From Megamerina dolium (Eukaryota; Arthropoda; Insecta; Diptera; Megamerinidae): a stretch of 64,000 nt of DNA. The notes under the pieces were generated by a model, which was given only the letters and a program-made list of their open reading frames with translations, had not been told where the DNA came from and searched no databases. Position 1 is the first letter of the stretch. Each line of letters begins with the position of its first letter. Position numbers and translations under genes: made by a program. Shown piece after piece: positions 55,880 to 64,000 of this stretch. The stretch covers positions 74,997,628 through 75,061,627 of the forward strand of contig OY978525.1 of assembly GCA_963854835.1 (NCBI GenBank). The letters run 5' to 3'.

Positions 55880-56054
55880 CGTAATAATTTATTCTATTTT
55901 ATATTTGTCTCACTAATTCATATACGTCAATAGAAATCATTGTTTTTGTAAAGAATATAATGTAAAGAATATAAAAGACGTGGTGTGATTTGGCTGTACC
56001 TATGTACATGACTGTCGATTTACAGTTGCAGTGTGAGGTGATGTGATCGCGAAT
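55880..56054. other. unassigned interval
   Basis: No recognisable feature. Confidence 0.4.
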
Positions 56055-56145
56055 AATGATGATGACGATGACGATGACGATGATGACGATGACGATGACG
56101 ATGATTATGACGATGACGATTATTATGATGATGATTGTGACGTTA
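56055..56145. repeat. (GATGAC)n imperfect repeat
   Basis: Mixed GAT/GAC codon-like repeat; on the plus strand it would encode an Asp run in a frame that ends at TAG near 56167. Minisatellite more likely than exon. Confidence 0.8.
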
Positions 56146-57164
56146 GCAGCGACTGCGGCTGTTGTATTTAGATAGTGCATGCTGTATACAACGACGACGA
56201 CGAATTGCAGTAGGCACAAGCGGCGATGATATGAGTTCAAGGGGAAAGGCGCGAACAAATGCTTTGACAATTGATTTGAGCGCATGCCAGAGTGTAGGTA
56301 CCTTCATGGAGAATACTTTCATTATATATGACGAATACATCGTCAATATCACGAAGCTTTGTATTTAGTACTCCAAAATATTTTTGGGGTACATACATTT
56401 ATTCGCAACTTTGTATTTAATATTTTCGGTGTCGCAGGACTGGTTTGGAAAGATTTGAATTTCTTCAGTAGAGCATTTTAAAACGTTTCATATTATATTT
56501 TTGTAATTCTATACATTAGCTTGTTTTCGATAATAAAAAATTATGAAGGATTGAAAGAATATGAAAAAAATCACGAACATATTATCTGTAAAGTTAAAAA
56601 ATTTACGAAAAATACTAGTATAACAGAATTGAATGCGTCATATTTATCTAGAAAAAAATAAAATAGAGTAAGTGAATCCAAATCAGTGATGTAGTCATGA
56701 TTTTTGGATGGTGCGGAATCACAATGATCACCATTGTATGGAGAAAAATCACTTACGAGTATAAATTAAAATTAAACATATAATTTTTGTTGATTATGTT
56801 TTGAACTGTTATTGGTACTGGTATTTTCGTCAGAGATGATCACGTGTATTGGTGTTTCAGTATAAGATAAGTAAGCGTAGCTAGATGTGAATTTTGAATT
56901 GAATTAGAAAGAACTTTTTAATTATATTTTTATTTATATTTGCTTTTTAAAATTTAATCCAATTATTCAATAGCTAAAAAAGGTTATCGTTTAGTGATGT
57001 TAATCTTTATTATACAGGAAAGTTATTATTAATATAAAAAATTATGACTATCCCCAGTGTTTTGACACTAAAATTTAAGATTTTTCAAAAAGGGGAGTTA
57101 ATCGATTCGAGCTTATATCTTGTTTTCAAAAACATAAACTACATTTTTGTGGAGTTTATGGATT
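56146..57164. other. unassigned interval
   Basis: 56150-56370 is slightly GC-richer with open frames on both strands but no known domain; the remainder is AT-rich. Confidence 0.4.
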
Positions 57165-57269
<105 letters not shown>

Positions 57270-57342
57270 GTATATAGTATATATGTATATAGTAAAATGT
57301 AAACCATTATTTTTGCATTAAATTGAAGGTTTTATTTAGCAT

Positions 57343-58260
57343 AGTTAGAATGATCCGATTTAGGTCATATATGCACCGTTTTGGTCGATAACTACTATGG
57401 ATGTGTGTGGCCTGGCGTTGTCCTGATGGAACACAATTCCTTTCCTATTGGCCAAAGCTGGCCGCTTCTGGGCGATTGCTTCCTTCAGATGGTCCAATTG
57501 TTGACAGTAGAGGTCCGGGTTAAGAGTTTGGCCGTAGCGGAGCAGCTCATAGTAGATGATTCCCTGCCAATCCCACCAAACACATATCAAAACCTTCCTG
57601 ACCGTCAATCCAGGCTTGGCCACCGTTTGCGCCGGCTCACCGCGATTCCACCACAACCGTTTTCACTTGACGTTGTCGTAAGTGACACACTTTTTATTAC
57701 CAGTAACAATCTGTTTCAGAAATGGATCGATTTTGTTGCGATTCAGCAGCGATTCGCAGATGGAAATTCGGTCCATGAGGTTTTCTGTGTTAACTCGTGT
57801 GACACCCATACATCGAGTTTCTTTTTGTATCCAGCCTTATTCAAATGGTTCCAAAAGGTTTTTTGTGCAATGTTTTATCTCCTGGGCAATAGAAATAGTG
57901 CTTACATGACGGTCAGACTCGCCGATTTCCATAGCGTGGTGCATATTTGAAATCAAAATTACCGGAACGACAATCGACGAAACCAAAATTGCACATGAAT
58001 GGCTGTTACAGTATCAGGACCATAAACATTATCTACATTTTCCGCTATCCGGCTTGCGTTTTCTCCTTTATCGAAGAAAAACTGTAAATTATGGCGTATT
58101 TTCTCTTTACTGGTGTTCATCTTTGACGGGTGCTCAAACAATACTGAGTCAAGCAATCACAAAACTGCCTGAAAAATATGTTTAGTACGAAATCCTATCT
58201 TTCTAACGCCATCTAGCGTAACCCGATCGTACTTATACAACGCGAGATACAGTTTACTAA
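57343..58260 (-). mobile_element. DD34D mariner, copy 2 (C-terminus deleted)
   Basis: Same family as 38950-40035. About 230 bp covering the third catalytic Asp are deleted (junction near 57395). It retains segments lost from copy 1. Transposase pieces: MNTSKEKIRHNLQFFFDKGE (start 58119), VLICVWWDWQGIIYYELL and VFHQDNARPHTS. Confidence 0.85.
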
Positions 58261-58299
58261 AGCCATCTATTTCATGAAGAAAAGCACACACATATATAC

Positions 58300-58796
<497 letters not shown>

Positions 58797-59304
58797 TGGC
58801 CATATTTATACTCTTGTTCTGTGACTTGTTCTGGTTATCGTCTATTTCTTTTTGTTGACTTTCGTTTCGATGCTGCCAATATTCGTGTCATTCACAATTA
58901 TTGATGAGTAACCAACCAGGGGTGCCGTAGCTCAGTCGTTAGTGTGTTCGCCTTCTGATCTGTAGGTCATGGTTCAATCCCCGGCTGATGCATAACAAAT
59001 TTAATATCGATAAGATTTTTCTTTCGAACGGTACCCACCTGTCGGCAAGCAATTGGCAATTCTTCCGACAGTAACAACTTGCCATGAAAAAGCTTCTAAA
59101 AAGAACTCTGTGACAAAGCTCAGAAAAAGTGATGTCACAAGTGTTCTGCCATTCGGAACCGGCTAAAATAAGTAGGTCCCTCCTAATACTGTCCCAATTT
59201 AAGACGCACAACAGTAATGGAAGACAAGCTCGGCCAATGAGCCCTTTGGGGCTTTAAGTGCCACATATTTATTTTTTTTTAAACAACCATCAATACTCGT
59301 TACA
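58797..59304 (-). repeat. partial LTR of family E, split by a SINE
   Basis: Reverse LTR: 58797-58918 has CTTGTTCTGGTTATCG and GACTTTCGTTTCGATGCTGCC. After the SINE it resumes ATCAATACTCGTTACA and ends at 59304, followed by ATAT. The primer-site end is missing. Confidence 0.8.
58919..59280 (+). mobile_element. SINE family 1, copy 6 (inserted in LTR)
   Basis: 362 bp with A box TAGCTCAGTCG, B box GGTTCAATCCCCGG and tail TATTTATTTTTTTT. Flanked by AACCAACCA (58910-58918) and AAACAACCA (59281-59289), a 9-bp duplication with one mismatch. Confidence 0.88.
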
Positions 59305-59308
59305 ATAT

Positions 59309-59432
59309 ATTTCAAATTTAAATGTATTTTAAAATTTACCTATTTTCTGCTACTCGCCGGGGATTTGAACCTGGAGACCCACCACCGTCGATATACCACC
59401 CACGCTAATTGCCTATATTATTACTGACTTAA
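59309..59432 (-). mobile_element. SINE family 2, copy 2
   Basis: Reverse: TTAGCGTGGGTGGTATATCG (A box), GGTTCAAATCCCCGG (B box), GCGAGTAGCAGAAAATAGGT, then the AT-rich end cut by the LTR at 59304. It sits between two inverted family E LTRs. Confidence 0.6.
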
Positions 59433-59472
59433 AGGCGATTCACTTGAAAGCGGAGAAAATCTCTAAATATAT

Positions 59473-59861
59473 TGTAACGAGTATCGATGATTATTATGAA
59501 TAGCAGGTATAATGGTAGCATCGAAACGAATGTCAACAAAAAGGAATAGGCGATAGCTAGAACAAGTCAACGAGAAAGAAGAAAAAACTCGATTACGATA
59601 AAGGAAAATTCTGGAGTGTTGCCACAGAGTATGAATAGGTCTTGTTTATAGACAAATAATTCAGTTCAATTCCGAAAGTGGTCGTGCAAACACTGTTGCA
59701 AGTACATTAAACAGTGATTGTAAATAGAAGTATTGATTAACTAAATTATTGTTGGACGTAGTTAGTATAAAATAAGTGTTGCAATTATTATTGACAGAAT
59801 CCAGCAATCTAACAGGGTTAATTCGAGTAGAATTAAACGGTTCCAAAAAAAAAACGTAACA
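59473..59861 (+). repeat. 5' LTR of element F (family E)
   Basis: 389 bp, TGTAACGAG...CGTAACA, preceded by ATAT (59469-59472). A primer-binding site follows at 59864-59882 (TGATGTCAGAAGTGGGATT), matching tRNA-Leu with one change. Contains AATAAGTGTTGCAAT and ATTAAACGG shared with 34627-35113. Confidence 0.88.
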
Positions 59862-59892
59862 ATTGATGTCAGAAGTGGGATTTTGTCAAGAT

Positions 59893-60152
59893 GGTAAAAA
59901 TTTAACAATTAAAAGTGGACCACCTTAAAAAACTGTTGGTAGAGATGAATCTACCATCATCAGGTACAAAAGCAGAACTGCTGGTGAGGCTGAGGCAAGC
60001 AATGGCGGCTAAGTATATTATTCTAGAAGAACGTGAGTTTTTTGAGGAAGTCGAGACACATGCAGTTGTGCAAGCTGAGGAAGGGAGCAAGATTCCAGTG
60101 GTCAACTCATGGAATTTTTTTAAAGCCATGATGCAACAGCAACGTTAACAGC
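59893..60152 (+). pseudogene. element F Gag N-terminus with SAP domain
   Basis: HLKKLLVEMNLPSSGTKAEL and LVRLRQAMAAKYI repeat the SAP motif of element E; an acidic stretch and MMQQQR follow. The start Met near 59891 is followed by a TAA near 59908, so the natural start is broken; the listed part reads from about 59915. Confidence 0.8.
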
Positions 60153-61255
60153 TACAAGAAAATGCGTCTCGCATTGACTCCAAGTTTCAAGAACATTTGG
60201 CTCGTCCAGAAAATGTTATTGGGGAATTCCAGAAAACAATTGACTGCAGACTTTAAAAACTCGGCATGCCAGGAGGGCGTTATTAGTGGATTGCATAAGG
60301 AAATTTGAGAAGGTTCTGCTCGCCAAAAACAAATCATCGAAAATGTACCAAAAAGAAATGAACTCAGATTACAGGAAATTTCTGGTGCCATTAATTAAAA
60401 AGTCTGAAGCCTTGAAGTTGGTTCGTGGCAGCTGTCAATCAATGATGGACACACTCCACGCAAATATGGAAATAAGAGCCAATTGCATTGAGTAGAATTA
60501 AGATCGCGAGTGCAACGAAGTAATGAGAGCCTTCAGGATTGCGCTTATGACATTGAGCGAGAATTGAGAATTCATCGAAAAACTAAAAATCGAGGCATTT
60601 ATAGATGGTATACGCGACGGAGTGGGTGCCGTAGCTCAGTGGTTAGTGTGTTCGCCTTCTGATCTGTAGGTCGTGGTTCAATCCCCGGCTGATGCATAAC
60701 AAATTTAATATCGATAAGATTTTTCTTTCGAATGGTACCCACCTGTCGACAAGCAATTGGCAATTCTTCCGACAGTAACAACTTGCCATGAAAAAGCTTC
60801 TTAAAGAACTCCGTGACAAAACTCAGAAAAAGTGATGTCACAAGTGTTCTGCCATTCGGAACCGGCTAAAATAAGTAGGTCCCTTCTAATACTGTCCAAA
60901 TTTAAGACGCACAACAGTAATGGAAGAGAAGCTCGGCCAATGAGCCATTTGGGGCTTTAAGTGCCACATATTTATATATTTTTTTTTTTTATACGGGACG
61001 GAGAGACTAAGCCCTAGTCATGTCACCAAGTAGTACATATGCGGAAAAAATTAGTAGTGCTTTGACGTATGAAGCCGCCTGTTTAATGTGTCGATCAGTG
61101 CCACGTGTACGCCAACTAGAGGCAGAAACATCTGATCTGCTTGAGGCAGTGTGTCAGGCAACCTGAAGGAAGAACAACAGGTTCACGCGAAAATAAATTT
61201 AATGTTAAGTGCTTCATTTGCGACAAACGAGGGTATATAGCGCAACTTTTGTTTT
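60153..61255 (+). pseudogene. element F Gag remainder, split by a SINE
   Basis: Decayed capsid matching element E: SLQDCAYDIERE region, FIDGIRDG (60597-60620), interrupted by SINE copy 7. After it come GETKP, YEAACLMCRSVPRVRQLEAE and CFICDKRGYIA (61218-61250), where similarity ends. No pol follows. Confidence 0.8.
60623..60990 (+). mobile_element. SINE family 1, copy 7 (inserted in gag)
   Basis: 368 bp; A box TAGCTCAGTGG (60632-60642), B box GGTTCAATCC (60675-60684), T-rich tail. Flanked by ATACGCGACGGAG (60610-60622) and ATACGGGACGGAG (60991-61003), a 13-bp duplication with one mismatch. Confidence 0.93.
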
Positions 61256-62054
61256 GAGTTTTAATGAAAATTACAATAAATGCTTAATCAGAAATTAAAT
61301 ATAATTTACAATATTGTTATTTTTTATATTGTTAAAGGTCTTTAGGCTTTAGGAACATTCACAAAATAACGATGTTACAATATAAAAGAATACCCGATGA
61401 CCCGAAGATGAATCTGTGACAGAGGCGAGCCGGCACCGCCTCAAAGTGTCGCCCTACTTTACACAGGCATTGTAGAAAACATAAACCCAGGAAACGTCAG
61501 CCTCACATGAGTAGTTATCCTGGTCAGGGTCTGTCTCCAGGTGAGGAGCGGATGCAATAAAAAATACACCGGGCAAGTAACCATGGTGTGTACTACGGAG
61601 TTTTAGTATTGCAAGTGTGGCTAAATAAATTAGAATCGATACCGATAAAGTTCTAATTATAACATACCGTAATAATGATTGGAACTGTTAGAAATAAGCT
61701 GGTAGTGGTAGTATTCCATTACCTTAGTATGTAAGAGTGATATCTTGCTTAAACGGCTTTCGGGATAATGCTGCCTCCTCCTCTGCCCCGTCAAAATTAT
61801 GGCACGTCTCATAGTACGTTCGATCTATGTCGTCATTAAGTTTGTGGTTCAGGACCAGTTGAGATATATCCTGGCTAGCGCGGACTTGACACTCATTAGT
61901 TGTTTGTGTCAACCGCCATAACCTCCCTGCAATCTCGCATAGATAACAACGGGGTTTTTCAACGCGACTACACATCCCAACAAAGATAGCGGCAATGAGT
62001 TGGGGTCGAATTAACATGAATAACGACGATGGGAAAAGGCGCCAGCTATGAGGG
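61256..62054. other. unassigned interval
   Basis: 61390-61580 is GC-richer (CCCGATGACCCGAAGATG, GAGCCGGCACCGCC) and may be the decayed 5' part of the following R1 LINE. A 130-codon open frame on the minus strand (62116-61724) has no recognised domain. Confidence 0.4.
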
Positions 62055-63100
62055 ATGCGATTGACTGCTAGAACAGAAAGAAGACCGGGGCAGGAGGCAA
62101 GAAAATGTGGACACAAACATCACACGCTGCACTGGAAGTACACCAGACGAAGCAAAATCAGGGCTGCACCAAGGTCCGTCCAGTTTGAACAACAGTTTAA
62201 CCTCGCACTCCTTTGCGAGCAACATCATAACCTGAACGACTGTGAATGGGTGACGGACACATCGAATAAAACAATATGGACAATAAATGGTAAAGCATAT
62301 CAAAGCAGAGCCACATCAGTACATTCCGATTTTACGTGGGCCAAGATTGAAGGTATTTATTTCTTCTCTTGCTATGCTCCTCCAAGCTTTGAGTTAAACC
62401 AGTTTGCGCAAATGCTTACGGAAATGGTAGAAGAGGTTAGAACACGACGCTCCGCAGTTATTGCAGGATATTTCAATGCATGGTTCACAACAAGGGGCCC
62501 ACCGTACAAACCATACAGGCAGGGTACTCCTGGAGTCTATAGCTACACTCCTGAATGATGGGCAACATACTTTCGAATCTGGTGACAAGTGATTAGCCAT
62601 TGACCATCAGCGCGACACATCGAGTGGAGTGTTGCAGAATTCTACATACATAGCGATCACACAGCCTTTGTCATTGAATTGTGTACAGCGAATCGACGAC
62701 AAATAACTGTGGCACAGACTAAAGGATGGAAGCATCATGATTTCGACAAGGTTGTCTTCTTACAAATATGGAAGGACAATACTGCGACCAACAATATTGC
62801 TACAAATATTGATTAAAAGATTATAACACGTATGAACAGAATATGTTATGCTGTGATGACAAGAACAACGCGGCGGCCAAATAGAAAACCAGTTTACGAA
62901 TGGAATGATGAAATCGCTGAAATAAGAAGATCTTGTAAAAGAGCTCGCAGAAGAGTATAGCGTGCACGCAACCATCTGTGATACGAAAAAGCAAAGTTGC
63001 TTGTTTCAAAGCTTTGCCAGATAATGTGGACATCGACTCCTGAGGTACAGCCTATAAACCCGTTATGAGTAAAGTAAGAGGTCCAAGAACACCCCAACCT
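62055..63100 (+). pseudogene. R1-clade LINE endonuclease (decayed)
   Basis: DFTWAKIEGIYFFSCYAPPS and MVEEVRTRRSAVIAGYFNAW are the central R1 endonuclease motifs; the catalytic Asp of the G-D-F-N-A-W motif is replaced by Tyr. After 62556 the frame is destroyed by many stops, though AIDHQRDTSSGV and SDHTAFVIEL-like codons (62655-62690) still mark the third motif. Confidence 0.8.
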
Positions 63101-63372
63101 ACAGATCTAGTATTTATGAACCACGTGCTTACTACATTGTTTCTCCCTCTCGATGAAAGACTAGTACACCACTGCTAATTAATAATTGTAGGTGATATTC
63201 TGGCTGAACCATGGAAGTGGAACCTGATCAACCATCTGCATATTGGTCACTTTGCATGGTAAACTCATTTGGTAAAGTACAAAATGTTATTAAATGTTAT
63301 TGATATTGGCCGCAATGCAACGAGTGGAAGCAGATGGGAGTGAGCTGATAAAAAATACTGTGCAGTAGTAAC

Positions 63373-64000
63373 ACTAGACGTAAACAACGCCTTCAATACA
63401 ATGTTGGCACAACGAATTATTTGGTAAGAATAATCGCAAACTACTTGAAGGACAGAGTACTATTGTACGATACAGATAACGGCGTGAGAGAATATAAGGT
63501 CTCGCAAGGCGTATCACAGGGCTCTGTGCTTGGTTCCACACTCTGGAATATTATGTATGATGATATTCTGAGAATTAATTTGCCGACAGGTACTAACTTG
63601 GTGAGTTATGCAGTAGATATAACAACGGATAGAATACAGGAGTTGTGCAGCGAGGCGATCAACAGGAATATGAGATGGTTACAAGGCGCAGGCTTGAAAC
63701 TAGCCACTGAAAAACGGGAAGCAGACCTCCTCAGCACTCTTAAAGTTCGTGAGATTATCACGGCGACCATCACATCATATCTCAACCTTTCGTTAAGTAT
63801 CTTGGTTTAAGGATTGACACACGGATATCCTTCAAGGACTATCTTACAGCAGTTAATGATAAAGCTGCAAAGGTGAATGGAGCTCTATCGCGCATAATGC
63901 CGAATTTAGGTGAACTTCTATCGATCTATATACCGACTGAGCGCACTACAGATAGCTAGCGCATATCGCACTATATCGAATGACGCCATCGGTGTGATTG
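63373..64000 (+). pseudogene. R1-clade LINE reverse transcriptase (runs off window)
   Basis: RIIANYLKDRVLLYDTDNGV, GVSQGSVLGSTLWNIMYDDI and LVSYAVDITTD: the catalytic A-D-D reads A-V-D. Then out of frame KYLGLRIDTRISFKDYL, AAKVNGALSRIMPN and, after a small deletion near 63925, LSALQIASAYRTISNDAIG at the very end of the window. The element continues beyond 64000. Confidence 0.82.

Noticed and set aside
56055..56170. Poly-Asp exon
   Set aside because: Degenerate GAT/GAC repeat with a stop soon after and no splice context; minisatellite is simpler.
60630..60700. A true tRNA gene
   Set aside because: A and B boxes are present, but acceptor pairing is poor, the sequence continues into a SINE body, and it recurs seven times.

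Overview
The window is almost entirely transposable elements in an AT-rich insect genome. The organism is most likely a cyclorrhaphan fly, possibly tephritid-like. That is inferred from the element mix (errantivirus with env, CsRn1-like and SAP-Gag Ty3/gypsy, BEL, Jockey/R1/RTE LINEs, Helitron, DD41D and DD34D mariners, hAT) and very long (TA)n tracts. No convincing host gene is present; one short Q-rich GC-rich patch (about 43.0 kb) is only a weak exon candidate.

Region 1 (1-632): a structured poly(A) retroposon, a tRNA-derived SINE and (TA)n tracts. Region 2 (632-25034): a four-level nest. A CsRn1-like element A (LTRs 632-901 and 24728-25034) sits in (TA)n. An env-bearing errantivirus B (LTRs 3308-3937 and 22753-23382, target duplication CGCG) sits in A. 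A Jockey-type LINE C (8796-20791, 11-bp duplication) sits in the gag of B. A BEL element D (10283-17769, 370-bp LTRs with no difference seen, 5-bp duplication AAATC) sits in the RT of C. The B LTR plus about 1.5 kb of flanking A is duplicated and replaces the 5' part of B, which suggests repair synthesis.

Region 3 (25125-30240): a Helitron with Rep but no helicase core, then a DD41D (rosa-type) mariner. Region 4 (30322-35113): a SAP-domain-Gag Ty3/gypsy element (E), truncated in integrase, with a candidate -1 frameshift signal between gag and pol and an LTR whose ends are inverted copies of one another. Region 5 (36125-38852): a hAT element with perfect 8-bp target duplications and an open transposase, probably with a tiny first exon. 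Region 6 (38950-48600): decayed mariners, SINEs, RTE and LOA/R1-like LINE pieces and a deleted solo LTR of family E. Region 7 (49020-52400): a near full-length but broken RTE LINE. Region 8 (52400-64000): SINEs, microsatellites, mariner relics, two inverted LTRs of family E (one followed by a decayed gag split by a SINE), and a decayed R1-clade LINE running to the window end.

The genes do not form a pathway. They are independent mobile elements whose nesting gives a relative history: A, then B, then C, then D, with SINE family 1 inserting after family E. Element D (paired LTRs without a difference I could see) and the hAT element look youngest.
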